From NCBI GenBank assembly GCA_910589105.1, contig CAJUST010000020.1, forward strand, positions 1 to 44,174: DNA of 44,174 bases, written 5' to 3'. The stretch is from an uncultured Lachnospiraceae bacterium. GTDB taxonomy: Bacteria; Bacillota; Clostridia; Lachnospirales; Lachnospiraceae. Below, piece by piece: positions 25,493-32,794 of this stretch; the first letter of the stretch is position 1; every line of letters starts with the position of its first letter. Below the pieces are notes generated by a model. That model was not told the origin of the DNA. It searched no databases and worked only from the letters and a program-made list of their open reading frames with translations. The translations under genes were made by a program, and so were the position numbers.

Positions 25493-26074
25493 ATGCCAAT
25501 TAATTTACAAAAAGGACAGAAAGTAAGCCTGACGAAAGGAAATCCGGGATTGTCAAAAGTTGTGGTCGGTCTGGGCTGGGACATCAACCAGTTTGACACA
25601 GGCGGAGACTTTGACTTGGATGCGGCGGCATTTTTGCTTGGGAGCAATGGAAAAGTAACTAAGTCAGAAGATTTTGTATTCTATGGCAATTTAGAGCACA
25701 CATCGGGAAGCGTTATGCACATGGGAGATAACCTGACTGGCGCCGGAGACGGGGACGATGAACAGATCAAAATTGATCTAAGCAAAGTTCCAGAACAGAT
25801 TGAAAAAATAGCATTTACCGTGACCATTTATGAATCCGAGCAGAGACGGCAGAATTTTGGGCAGGTCAACAACGCGTTTATCCGGATCTACAATGAAAAC
25901 ACAGGGGAAGAAATGCTCAGGTATGATTTAGGCGAAGATTTTTCAATAGAGACAGCCGCAGTATTTGGAGAACTCTATAAAAGCGGCGCAGAATGGAAAT
26001 TTAATGCAATCGGCAGCGGTTATCAAGGAGGGCTTGCCGCGCTATGCGCGAATTTTGGCGTGGATACAGAATAA
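25493..26074 (+). CDS. TerD-family calcium-binding stress protein
   Basis: 193-residue cytoplasmic protein of the TerD/CABP1 family, linked to tellurite resistance and general stress; the molecular role is still unclear. The start at 25493 follows GGAGG by 7 bases; a longer reading from 25409 has no site and no family match. The N-terminus (INLQKGQKVSLTKGNPGLSKVVVGLGWD), the acidic calcium-site stretches GDFDLDAAAFLL and HMGDNLTGAGDGDDEQI, and the C-terminal FNAIGSGYQGGLAALCANFGVD are all typical and complete. Ter genes usually come in clusters of several TerD copies with TerC; here there is only one. Confidence 0.93.
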   Translation: MPINLQKGQKVSLTKGNPGLSKVVVGLGWDINQFDTGGDFDLDAAAFLLGSNGKVTKSEDFVFYGNLEHTSGSVMHMGDNLTGAGDGDDEQIKIDLSKVPEQIEKIAFTVTIYESEQRRQNFGQVNNAFIRIYNENTGEEMLRYDLGEDFSIETAAVFGELYKSGAEWKFNAIGSGYQGGLAALCANFGVDTE

Positions 26075-26200
26075 AAAATAGCAGTTTCAGGGCTAAAGCA
26101 AAAGAGTCTCTATAATAAGGACCGCGCATTTCGATGCGTTTACTGATTTATAAAGTTTATAGAAACAATATTTGCAGCAGCCCTGCTATTTTAAAAATAG
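26075..26200 (+). promoter_or_regulatory. Nested inverted repeats downstream of terD (terminator or structured RNA)
   Basis: Four stems nest: AAAATAGC (26075-26082) with GCTATTTT (26185-26192); AGGGCT (26089-26094) with AGCCCT (26179-26184); TCTATAA (26109-26115) with TTATAGA (26157-26163); and CGCAT-TTCG-ATGCG (26125-26138). A palindrome CTATTTTAAAAATAG closes it. It may be an elaborate terminator or a leader of the next gene; no riboswitch class is recognised. Confidence 0.4.
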
Positions 26201-26258
26201 CGGCATTATAAAAGGGACAAAGAAAACAGACCGTCCAGCGTAAAGTGGAGGGATATAA

Positions 26259-26654
26259 ATGCAGTACGACGATGAAAAAGACTATGTGTTACGGATTATC
26301 AAAGAAGCCACAAGTGTGCTTTTTACCATGCTGACCGGAAAAAAATACATACAGCTTGATCTTGCAAGCGAAACTAGATACGAAGTTTCCGGCAATCAGC
26401 CAAATGATTTTAGGAATATGGCAGACTTAGGGCAGGTCAATGAAGCGGAAAACATTCTATTAGATGGAATTGACTATTCAAACAAAGACGAAGTCATAGC
26501 GGCGGCTTTATTTTACCAGTATGTCAGTGAAAAAGGAGAGGACTTTTTACAGTCGTGTAACTACTCAGAAGAAGAAGCGTTAGATGGGTTTCGTCAGTTA
26601 ATGGAACGGTCAGGGTATTGGGAACTGTTTGAGATGGTGAAGCGAAACGGGTAA
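26259..26654 (+). CDS. Uncharacterised 131-residue protein
   Basis: I do not recognise the family. The product is acidic, mostly helical by eye, without signal peptide or membrane helix. It begins QYDDEKDYVLRIIKEATSVLF and contains a TPR-like middle (NEAENILLDGIDYSNKDEVIAAALFYQYVSEKGEDFL). GTGGAGGG lies 7 bases before the ATG, so it is very likely translated. It lies between terD and a bidirectional terminator; whether it shares the terD transcript depends on the structured gap in between. Clostridial hypothetical families of this size (for example DUF6483) look similar, but I cannot confirm it. Confidence 0.7.
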   Translation: MQYDDEKDYVLRIIKEATSVLFTMLTGKKYIQLDLASETRYEVSGNQPNDFRNMADLGQVNEAENILLDGIDYSNKDEVIAAALFYQYVSEKGEDFLQSCNYSEEEALDGFRQLMERSGYWELFEMVKRNG

Positions 26655-26657
26655 AAG

Positions 26658-26707
26658 AAAGGGGCTGCCACAAAATAGAACCCGTATGTTATGGCAGCCC
26701 TTTTAAA
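26658..26707. terminator. Bidirectional terminator between convergent genes
   Basis: AAGGGGCTGCCA (26659-26670) pairs with TGGCAGCCCTTT (26692-26703). A TTTT run follows on the plus strand, and the complement of AAAAGAAA follows on the minus strand, serving the unknown gene and the cyclophilin. Confidence 0.9.
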
Positions 26708-26708
26708 G

Positions 26709-27230
26709 TCAGATTTTTTCCGGCTGGGGGTAATCCACGCCAAAACAATCTATGGTGACGCATTTTAACTTTTGATCATCTAAGGGGCGGTCATTTTCGT
26801 CCGTTGCAGTTTCCGCAATCCGGTTTACAACCTCCATGCCCTCCGTAATCTTGCCAAACGCGGCATAAGCGCCGTCTAAATGCGGGGAATCCTTGTGCAT
26901 AATAAAAAACTGGCTTCCGGCAGAATCTGGCATCATAGAACGGGCCATTGACAACACTCCGGCAGAATGCTTGATCGGATTTTGAAATCCGTTCTGGGAA
27001 AACTCCCCCTTAATACTGTAGTCGGGGCCGCCCATTCCCGTTCCCTCCGGATCGCCGCCCTGAATCATAAAGCCACGGATAACCCGATGGAAAATCAAGC
27101 CGTTATAAAACCCGCTTTGCGCCAAACTGATAAAATTATGAACCGTATTGGGGGCAATTTCAGGAAACAGCTCCGCTTTCATAACGCCGCCGTCCTCCAT
27201 TTCAAAAGTTACGATTGGATTTTGTGCCAT
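26709..27230 (-). CDS. Cyclophilin-type peptidyl-prolyl isomerase
   Basis: 173-residue cytoplasmic prolyl isomerase assisting protein folding. Start at 27230, where AAGGAGG sits 8 bases upstream and MAQNPIVTFEMEDGG follows; the longer reading has no ribosome site and no signal peptide. Family motifs: FHRVIRGFMIQGGDP with the catalytic Arg, the GSQFFIMHKDSPHLDG stretch and AAFGKITEGMEVV. The tryptophan of the cyclosporin-binding site is absent, as is usual for bacterial cyclophilins. Single gene with its own promoter. Confidence 0.95.
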   Translation of the reverse strand: MAQNPIVTFEMEDGGVMKAELFPEIAPNTVHNFISLAQSGFYNGLIFHRVIRGFMIQGGDPEGTGMGGPDYSIKGEFSQNGFQNPIKHSAGVLSMARSMMPDSAGSQFFIMHKDSPHLDGAYAAFGKITEGMEVVNRIAETATDENDRPLDDQKLKCVTIDCFGVDYPQPEKI

Positions 27231-27295
27231 AATAGACCTCCTTAAATTGTGATAGATTCGGGCATGAAATGCAAAAGCCCATATAGACAAATCCC

Positions 27296-27304
27296 ATTAT
27301 ATCA
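27296..27304 (-). promoter_or_regulatory. Extended -10 promoter of the cyclophilin gene
   Basis: On the minus strand TGATATAAT gives an extended consensus -10 (TG, one base, TATAAT); the -35 at the 17-bp position is weak (TATAAA). The leader is about 59 bases. Confidence 0.6.
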
Positions 27305-27334
27305 CAAATTTCCAAAAATTTATAGAAAAAAGGA

Positions 27335-27363
27335 TTGAATAATCTTTTTTTCTGTGCTATACT
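27335..27363 (+). promoter_or_regulatory. tRNA-Gly promoter
   Basis: TTGAAT at 27335 and TATACT at 27358, spacer 17, 12 bases before the tRNA. Confidence 0.8.
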
Positions 27364-27375
27364 AACAGAAGTCGG

Positions 27376-27446
27376 GCAGGTATAGTTCATCGGTAGAATA
27401 TCAGCTTCCCAAGCTGAGGAGGTGGGTTCGATTCCCATTACCTGCT
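27376..27446 (+). tRNA. tRNA-Gly (anticodon CCC)
   Basis: 71 bases: acceptor GCAGGTA/TACCTGC, D arm with TTCATCGGTAGAA, anticodon stem TCAGC/GCTGA with loop TTCCCAA (anticodon CCC, reads GGG), T arm with GGTTCGATTCC. CCA is not encoded. Single gene with its own promoter and terminator. A CCC isoacceptor is a minor glycine tRNA, dispensable where a TCC tRNA exists. Confidence 0.93.
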
Positions 27447-27450
27447 TTTT

Positions 27451-27491
27451 AGAAAAGACCGTAGATAGATTCTACGGTCTTTTCTATTTTA
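27451..27491 (+). terminator. Terminator of tRNA-Gly
   Basis: A perfect 15-bp stem, AGAAAAGACCGTAGA with TCTACGGTCTTTTCT, loop TAGAT, followed by ATTTT. Confidence 0.9.
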
Positions 27492-27607
27492 GATTTTATC
27501 TTATTTGTGGATAGGGAGTTTTTAAATAGCAAAACAGATAAGCGGGGAAACATATGCGAAATGTCTATTTTTTCAAATTCCGATTATACTAATAGCAATC
27601 AGCATAA

Positions 27608-27636
27608 TTGACAAACCCCTTTTACACAGCTATGAT
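27608..27636 (+). promoter_or_regulatory. ispF promoter
   Basis: Consensus TTGACA at 27608 and TATGAT at 27631 with a 17-base spacer, leaving a short leader of about 22 bases. Confidence 0.85.
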
Positions 27637-27664
27637 AAGGAAAAAACAGACAGGAGAAGACTAT

Positions 27665-28207
27665 ATGCGAATAGGATTAGGATATGATGTGCACAAATTG
27701 ACAAACGACAGAGAATTGATCTTAGGCGGGGTCAAAATCCCGCACACATTGGGGCTGTTGGGGCATTCCGATGCAGATGTGTTGCTCCATGCCATTATGG
27801 ATGCGTTGCTTGGAGCCGCCGCGCTTGGAGACATCGGGCAGCATTTTCCGGATACAGACGATGCATATAAGGGAATTTCAAGCCAAAAATTGCTCTCTCA
27901 TGTCGGCGGCCTGTTAGAAAAAGAAGGTTATTATATTGAAAACATTGATGCGACGCTGATTGCCCAGAAACCGAAACTCCGCCCTTATATTCCACAAATG
28001 GAACAAAATATAGCGCAAACCCTGAACATTCAAAAGAATCAGGTCAATGTGAAAGCGACGACAGAAGAAGGGCTGGGTTTTACCGGAGCCGAAGAGGGGA
28101 TTAGCGCGCAGGCAGTCTGCCTGCTTGGCAAGTTTTATGAAAATAGTTTTGCTGTTTCAGATCATACAGCAGGCTGTTGTGAAAACTGCATAAAAAAAGA
28201 AAAGTAA
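27665..28207 (+). CDS. ispF: 2-C-methyl-D-erythritol 2,4-cyclodiphosphate synthase
   Basis: Enzyme of the MEP isoprenoid pathway forming the cyclic diphosphate, 180 residues, normally a trimer. The start at 27665 gives the family N-terminus RIGLGYDVHKL (metal ligands Asp8 and His10); the longer reading would begin inside the promoter. HSDADVLLHAIMDALLGAAALGDIG with the third metal ligand His42, and DATLIAQKPKL and VNVKATTEEGLGFTG are present. The usual enzyme ends near residue 158; here about 22 further residues follow, with Cys-Cys-x-x-Cys near the end, of unknown use. It is transcribed alone; other MEP genes are not here. Confidence 0.95.
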   Translation: MRIGLGYDVHKLTNDRELILGGVKIPHTLGLLGHSDADVLLHAIMDALLGAAALGDIGQHFPDTDDAYKGISSQKLLSHVGGLLEKEGYYIENIDATLIAQKPKLRPYIPQMEQNIAQTLNIQKNQVNVKATTEEGLGFTGAEEGISAQAVCLLGKFYENSFAVSDHTAGCCENCIKKEK

Positions 28208-28250
28208 GATCATTTAGCATCAGGCAAGAGCTTGTTTATTGAATCAATAG

Positions 28251-28279
28251 TTGACAAATTTTCATTTTCTGCATACACT
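28251..28279 (+). promoter_or_regulatory. Promoter of the cysE-cysS-mrnC-rlmB-sigH operon
   Basis: Consensus TTGACA at 28251 and TACACT at 28274, spacer 17. The transcript would start near 28286, 340 bases before cysE. Confidence 0.8.
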
Positions 28280-28285
28280 AAGAAG

Positions 28286-28600
28286 ATAAGAAAGGTGAAT
28301 CTGGCAGCAAATGCAGTGAATGCCTGACAGCCGGACGAGTGATCCGCTGGATTTTGGGCTGCTGCAACAGCGCGCTGACTGCCTGATTGTCGGGCGGATT
28401 AACTGCCTGAATGATTTAACTGCTTCGTTACGTTTGTAAGGCATGATGCCGTCAATAGGTGTTTATATGCCGCTTTTTCTGCCTTGCAGATTAAAAATTC
28501 ATTCCGTAAGTTTTCGGGCATAAAGGAGCGGCGCGCAGTTGGAGCTGGCGGGAACTTCGTCTTTTATATGAGACGGAGTTTTTTTAGATATGCTGTTTTA
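28286..28600 (+). ncRNA. Long structured leader with attenuator before cysE (T-box candidate)
   Basis: This gap (28208-28626) has no gene. The leader holds helices TCTGGC/GCCGGA (28300-28335), GATCCGC/GCGGATT (28341-28400) and GGCAT/ATGCC (28440 region), then a clean terminator, AACTTCGTCT (28553-28562) with AGACGGAGTT (28571-28580) and a T run. A competing AGTT (28537-28540) can pair with AACT of the terminator and encloses TGGAGCTGGCGGG. cysE-cysS operons in Firmicutes are classically under a cysteine T-box, and the layout fits; but the conserved T-box core is not intact as I read it, so the class is uncertain. Confidence 0.5.
28553..28587 (+). terminator. Attenuator terminator in the cysE leader
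   Basis: Ten-pair stem (one G-T pair) with loop TTTATATG followed by seven T, 40 bases before the cysE start. Its position before the gene it would shut off marks it as a regulatory terminator. Confidence 0.8.
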
Positions 28601-28626
28601 GATGTGCTGTAAAAAGGAATGGTATC

Positions 28627-29307
28627 ATGGGATTGATTAAATTTATCAAAGAGGAAATTCAAGTGGTACAAGAGCGTGACCCGGCGATCAAATCTCCGAT
28701 CGAAGTGATTTTATATCCGACGTTCCGCGTTATGTTAAGTTACCGTAGGGCGCACAGGCTCTACCAGAAAGGGCATTTTTTCCGGGCAAGGTATATTTCC
28801 CAGAGAGCGGCCAGAAAAACAGGGATTGAGATACATCCGGGAGCGGAAATCGGGAAAGGGTTCTTTATAGACCATGGAAGCGGCGTTATCATCGGGGAAA
28901 CGACGATCATCGGCGATAATGTGACGTTGTATCAGGGAGTGACGTTAGGCGGGACAGGAAAAGAGACGGGCAAACGTCACCCGACGCTATGTGATAATGT
29001 CATGGTAAGCGCGGGCGCGAAAATCCTTGGTTCTTTTACAATAGGTGAAAATTCAAAAATCGGTGCGGGCAGCGTTGTTTTAGAAGAAGTGCCCCCAAAC
29101 TGCACTGTAGTGGGCGTGCCCGGCAGAATTGTAAAAAGGGACAATCAGAAAGTGCCAAGAATTGATATGGATCAGATCAATCTGCCCGATCCGGTAAAAG
29201 AAGACCTTACGGCATTACAGCGGGAAAACACTGCGCTATGCAATAAGATAATAGATTTGGAAAATAAACTGAAAGAATTGCAGGGCATACATAAGGAAAG
29301 GAATTAG
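28627..29307 (+). CDS. cysE: Serine O-acetyltransferase
   Basis: 226-residue enzyme making O-acetylserine from serine and acetyl-CoA, first step of cysteine synthesis. N-terminal helical region with RDPAIKSPIEVILYP; then a left-handed beta-helix of hexapeptide repeats (~75-180) with active-site IDHGSGVIIGET, the loop GGTGKETGKRHPTL, and GAGSVVLEEVPPNCTVVGVPGRIV. The C-terminal tail forms a short coiled coil. AAGGA precedes the ATG. cysS follows after 4 bases; the attenuator upstream would link expression to cysteine or charged tRNA supply. Confidence 0.96.
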   Translation: MGLIKFIKEEIQVVQERDPAIKSPIEVILYPTFRVMLSYRRAHRLYQKGHFFRARYISQRAARKTGIEIHPGAEIGKGFFIDHGSGVIIGETTIIGDNVTLYQGVTLGGTGKETGKRHPTLCDNVMVSAGAKILGSFTIGENSKIGAGSVVLEEVPPNCTVVGVPGRIVKRDNQKVPRIDMDQINLPDPVKEDLTALQRENTALCNKIIDLENKLKELQGIHKERN

Positions 29308-29311
29308 AAAA

Positions 29312-30718
29312 ATGAAACTTTATAATACAATGAGCAGACAAAAAGAAGAATTTATCCCATTAGAAAAAAATAAAGTCAAGATGTATGTATGCGGCCCTAC
29401 CGTATACAATTTTATCCATATAGGCAATGCAAGGCCGATGATCGTTTTTGATACGGTAAGGCGGTATATGGAATATAAAGGGTACGAAGTCAACTTTGTA
29501 TCCAATTTTACAGACGTAGACGATAAAATTATCCGAAAATCCATAGAGGAACAAATTCCGTCAGAAGAAGTGGCGAAACGTTTTATAGAGGAATGTAAGG
29601 AAGATATGTCCGGCATGAATATCAAGCCTGCGACGGCGCATCCATTAGCGACGCAGGAAATTGATGGAATGATAGAAATGATTTCCTCTTTAATTGAAAA
29701 AGGATACGCCTATGCCGCTTCAGACGGAACCGTGTATTACAGGACACGCAAATTTCAGGATTATGGAAAACTGTCCCATAAAAATATCGACGACTTGCAG
29801 GCAGGCCACAGAACGATAAAAGTTGCCGGAGAATTAAAAGAAGATGCGCTTGATTTTGTGCTTTGGAAGCCAAAAAAAGACGGAGAGCCATATTGGAACT
29901 CCCCATGGTGCGATGGGCGCCCCGGCTGGCATATCGAGTGTTCCGTGATGTCGAAGAAATATTTAGGAGATAAGATTGACATTCATGCAGGCGGTGAAGA
30001 TTTGATTTTCCCACACCATGAAAATGAAATTGCGCAGAGTGAAGCGGCAAACGGCGTTGAATTTTCAAAATATTGGATGCACAATGCCTTTTTAAACGTA
30101 GACAATAAAAAAATGTCAAAATCCGTGGGCAATTTCTTTACAGTGCGTGAGATAGCTCAGAAATACGATTTACAGGCGCTCCGCTTTTTTATGTTGAGCG
30201 CGCATTATAGAAGCCCATTGAATTTCAGCGCAGAATTAATGGAAGCGGCAAAAAGCGGATTGGAGCGGATCGTTACCGCGGCGGGGCATATCCGGCATTT
30301 AATCAAAGCCGCTCCGATGTCTGAGAAAACAGAACAGGAAAACGGCATGTTAGATGCGGCAAATGCCTACACTTTAAAATTTGAAGCTGCCATGGACGAC
30401 GATTTCAATACGGCGGATGCAATTTCAGCAGTGTTTGAACTGGTAAAATACATCAATACGAATGTGTCTTCTTCGAACTCAAAACAATGTCTCGAAGCGT
30501 TATATGGACAGATGGATACACTGTGTGGCATTCTTGGGATTATTTTGGAAGAAAAGGAAGAAGCGTTAGAGGAAGAAATAGAGGGACTTATCGAAGAACG
30601 CCAGAAAGCGAGACAGTCAAAAGATTTTGCCAGAGCAGATGAAATCCGCGCCATATTATTAGAAAAAGGAATTGAAATAAAAGACACTAGGGAAGGCGCG
30701 CAATGGAAAAGGGTATAA
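29312..30718 (+). CDS. cysS: Cysteinyl-tRNA synthetase
   Basis: Class I synthetase charging tRNA-Cys, 468 residues, standard length. Zinc/cysteine-binding Cys27 in VCGPTVYN, HIGH-type motif HIGN (36-39), further ligands in WHIECSVMS and HHENEIAQ, and KMSKS in NKKMSKSVGNF. The C-terminal helical domain ends with the conserved DFARADEIRAILLEKGI and the DTREGAQWK tail. It follows cysE in the common Firmicute order and overlaps mrnC by 16 bases. Confidence 0.98.
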   Translation: MKLYNTMSRQKEEFIPLEKNKVKMYVCGPTVYNFIHIGNARPMIVFDTVRRYMEYKGYEVNFVSNFTDVDDKIIRKSIEEQIPSEEVAKRFIEECKEDMSGMNIKPATAHPLATQEIDGMIEMISSLIEKGYAYAASDGTVYYRTRKFQDYGKLSHKNIDDLQAGHRTIKVAGELKEDALDFVLWKPKKDGEPYWNSPWCDGRPGWHIECSVMSKKYLGDKIDIHAGGEDLIFPHHENEIAQSEAANGVEFSKYWMHNAFLNVDNKKMSKSVGNFFTVREIAQKYDLQALRFFMLSAHYRSPLNFSAELMEAAKSGLERIVTAAGHIRHLIKAAPMSEKTEQENGMLDAANAYTLKFEAAMDDDFNTADAISAVFELVKYINTNVSSSNSKQCLEALYGQMDTLCGILGIILEEKEEALEEEIEGLIEERQKARQSKDFARADEIRAILLEKGIEIKDTREGAQWKRV

Positions 30719-31137
30719 TCTCATATATACGGAAACAATTTGAACTAAAAGAGGTGGATATCCACACATATTCACCTCTTACCCTTGCTTATATCGGCGA
30801 TGGCATATTTGACTTAATTGTCCGTACAGTTGTCGTTGGCAGGGGCAATGCCAACGTAGGAAATTTGCACAAGAAAACCAGTCATGTGGTAAAAGCGCAG
30901 ACGCAGGCAAAGATGATAGGGCAGCTTCTGCCATATCTGACAGAGGAAGAAGCCGATATTTACAGACGCGGCAGGAACGCCCATTCCCCGACAATGGCGA
31001 AAAATGCCACGATGTCAGATTATAGGAAAGCGACAGGCTTAGAAGCGCTGATAGGCTATCTGTATTTAGAAGATCAGTTGGAACGAATCCTGTTTCTAAT
31101 TCAAAAAGGCATGGAACAACTACACGAAAGGATATAA
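30703..31137 (+). CDS. mrnC: Mini-ribonuclease III
   Basis: 144-residue dimeric nuclease without a double-stranded-RNA-binding domain; in Bacillus it matures 23S rRNA ends. RNase III-type signature LAYIGDGIFDLIVR with Asp33 as metal ligand, RRGRNAHSP and the distal YRKATGLEALIGYLYL holding the second acidic site. Its start lies within the end of cysS (16-base overlap), which indicates translational coupling. Order cysS-mrnC-rlmB is as in Bacillus. Confidence 0.96.
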   Translation: MEKGIISYIRKQFELKEVDIHTYSPLTLAYIGDGIFDLIVRTVVVGRGNANVGNLHKKTSHVVKAQTQAKMIGQLLPYLTEEEADIYRRGRNAHSPTMAKNATMSDYRKATGLEALIGYLYLEDQLERILFLIQKGMEQLHERI

Positions 31138-31140
31138 AAA

Positions 31141-31881
31141 ATGGATTTTGAAGGATTACAAATTGAAGGCAGGAATGCCGTATTAGAAGCATTCCGTTCT
31201 GGAAAAACAGTGGACAGGCTGTATGTGTCAGAACATAGCAAAGACGGCCCGATACAGACGATTTTAAGGGAAGCGAAGCGGAAAGGGACAGTTGTAAATT
31301 TTGTCACAAAAGAGCGGTTAGACCAGATTTCTGAGACGAAAAAGCACCAAGGGGCCATAGCGGTCATGGCGGCATTTGAATATGCGTCTGTGGAGGATAT
31401 TTTGCAGAACGCGAAAGAAAAAGGGGAACCCCCATTTATCGTGCTTTTAGATAATGTAGAAGATCCACATAATCTGGGGGCGGTAATCCGCACTGCGAAT
31501 TTAGCCGGCGCGCATGGGGTCATTATTCCAAAGCGGAGGGCGGCAGGGCTTACCGGAACGGCAGTAAAAGCTTCCGCAGGAGCCATACACTATACTCCGG
31601 TCGCGAAAGTGACGAATTTATCCGCAGTGATTCAGAAATTAAAAAAAGAAGGGCTTTGGTTTGTCTGCGCGGATATGAATGGGACGAATATGTATGAGTT
31701 AGATTTAAAAGGCCCGATTGGGTTAGTCATTGGAAATGAGGGCGAAGGGGTTTCAAAGCTGGTAAAAGAAAATTGTGATTTCACAGCCGCGATTCCGATG
31801 AAAGGCGATATTGATTCGTTGAATGTGTCCGTAGCGGCAGGCGTGTTATCCTATGAAATCTTACGCCAGAGAGGGATATAA
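31141..31881 (+). CDS. rlmB: 23S rRNA (guanosine-2'-O)-methyltransferase RlmB
   Basis: 246-residue SpoU/TrmH-type enzyme that 2'-O-methylates a guanosine of the 23S rRNA peptidyl-transferase region (G2251 in E. coli). The N-terminal substrate domain begins EGLQIEGRNAVLEAFRSGK; the SPOUT knot has LLDNVEDPHNLGAVIRTA, VIGNEGEGVS and IPMKGDIDSLNVSVAAGVLSYE. Starts 3 bases after mrnC. Confidence 0.96.
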   Translation: MDFEGLQIEGRNAVLEAFRSGKTVDRLYVSEHSKDGPIQTILREAKRKGTVVNFVTKERLDQISETKKHQGAIAVMAAFEYASVEDILQNAKEKGEPPFIVLLDNVEDPHNLGAVIRTANLAGAHGVIIPKRRAAGLTGTAVKASAGAIHYTPVAKVTNLSAVIQKLKKEGLWFVCADMNGTNMYELDLKGPIGLVIGNEGEGVSKLVKENCDFTAAIPMKGDIDSLNVSVAAGVLSYEILRQRGI

Positions 31882-31900
31882 CGGATCGAAGGAGGTATGA

Positions 31901-32578
31901 ATGGCAGAGTATACAGGCTATTCGGACGAAGAATTAATTGAAAAACTTCGGGAAGGGAACGGGGAAATCCAAACAGAATGTCCTCACCCCTCTGGGGATT
32001 GTCTGCCATTTGGCGGCAAAGAGGACATTATGGATTATATTTTGGATAAATATAAGCCATTGGTCCGGAAACGCGCGAATGCGCTGTATTTGATTGGCGG
32101 AGACACTGACGATTTGATTCAGGAAGGCATGATTGGGCTGTTTAAAGCAGTTCAGGGCTATAAAGCCAATCAGGACGCCTCTTTTTACCATTTTGCAAAA
32201 ATGTGCATTGAGCGGCAGATGTATACCGCAGTCGAGGCATCCAGAAGGAAAAAACATGCGCCTTTAAATTCTTATATCTCATTGTATGACGATTCAGGGG
32301 CGGACGGCGTTGCGCTGGCTGACGTGCTGATGGGCGGCGCAGATGAAAATCCGGAACATTTGCTGATAGATAAAGAAAGCGTAAGACAGCGTCTTGACGA
32401 AGTGTTAAAACATCTAAGCAAAATGGAAAAACAAGTGCTTGGCTATATGTTAGAGGGGTTTAACTACCAGCAAATTGCCGAAAAAATGGGAAAATCCCCA
32501 AAAGCGATTGACAATGCCATACAGAGAATGAAGGGAAAGAAAATGAAAATCCATGTTGACAATATGGAAAAATTATAG
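31901..32578 (+). CDS. sigH: RNA polymerase sigma factor SigH with a Cys/His-rich insert
   Basis: 225-residue sigma-70-family factor for entry into sporulation and competence. Region 2 shows LIGGDTDDLIQEGMIGLFKAVQGY and MCIERQMYTAVEASRRKKHAPLNSY; region 4 has LSKMEKQVLGYMLEGFNYQQIAEKMGKSPKAIDNAIQRMK. The position behind cysS-mrnC-rlmB matches Bacillus (where one further gene lies between). Odd: compared with Bacillus SigH as I remember it, about 20 residues are inserted at ~22-41, with Cys27, His29 and Cys34 (ECPHPSGDC), just before IMDYILDKYK. The DNA of the insert is bounded by an inverted repeat (see repeat entry). GGAGG precedes the ATG. Confidence 0.93.
   Translation: MAEYTGYSDEELIEKLREGNGEIQTECPHPSGDCLPFGGKEDIMDYILDKYKPLVRKRANALYLIGGDTDDLIQEGMIGLFKAVQGYKANQDASFYHFAKMCIERQMYTAVEASRRKKHAPLNSYISLYDDSGADGVALADVLMGGADENPEHLLIDKESVRQRLDEVLKHLSKMEKQVLGYMLEGFNYQQIAEKMGKSPKAIDNAIQRMKGKKMKIHVDNMEKL
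31979..32027. repeat. In-frame inverted-repeat-bounded segment inside sigH
   Basis: TGTCCTC (31979-31985) and GAGGACA (32021-32027) are perfect inverse copies. Between them lie two smaller hairpins, CCCC-TCT-GGGG and GCCA-TTT-GGC. The segment coincides with the extra residues of this SigH, so it may be a small palindromic element inserted without breaking the frame. Confidence 0.55.
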
Positions 32579-32584
32579 TACCAT
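32556..32584 (+). promoter_or_regulatory. tRNA-Thr promoter overlapping the sigH 3' end
   Basis: Consensus TTGACA at 32556 lies in the last codons of sigH; TACCAT at 32579 follows after 17 bases, 27 bases before the tRNA. Confidence 0.6.
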
Positions 32585-32611
32585 AATATGCGTTGAGAAA
32601 AGATAGGAACT

Positions 32612-32684
32612 GCTGCCGTGGCTCAGTCGGTAGAGCGTCGCATTGGTAGTGCGGAGGTCACGGGTTCGATTCCCGTCGGCAGCT
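32612..32684 (+). tRNA. tRNA-Thr (anticodon GGT)
   Basis: 73 bases: acceptor GCTGCCG/CGGCAGC, D arm GCTCAGTCGGTAGAGC, anticodon stem TCGCA/TGCGG with loop TTGGTAG (anticodon GGT, reads ACC and ACT), T arm CGGGTTCGATTCCCG. CCA is not encoded. It lies between sigH and clpB, with its own terminator. Confidence 0.95.
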
Positions 32685-32690
32685 TCTTGA

Positions 32691-32716
32691 AACCTTGAAA
32701 TGTCAAGGTTTTTTTA
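32691..32716 (+). terminator. Terminator of tRNA-Thr
   Basis: AACCTTGA (32691-32698) and TCAAGGTT (32703-32710) form an 8-bp stem with loop AATG, followed by a run of T. It may also end the cysE-sigH transcript. Confidence 0.9.
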
Positions 32717-32794
32717 TGTCTAAAATGAAAAAGCATTCGAGAATGCAGTTAGAACAAGCATTTTGCAAAAAGTTTATAAAATTTTCAGAAAATA

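Noticed and set aside
25493..26654. Tellurite-resistance island around terD
   Set aside because: Only one TerD gene; no TerC, TerA or further TerD copies in the window.
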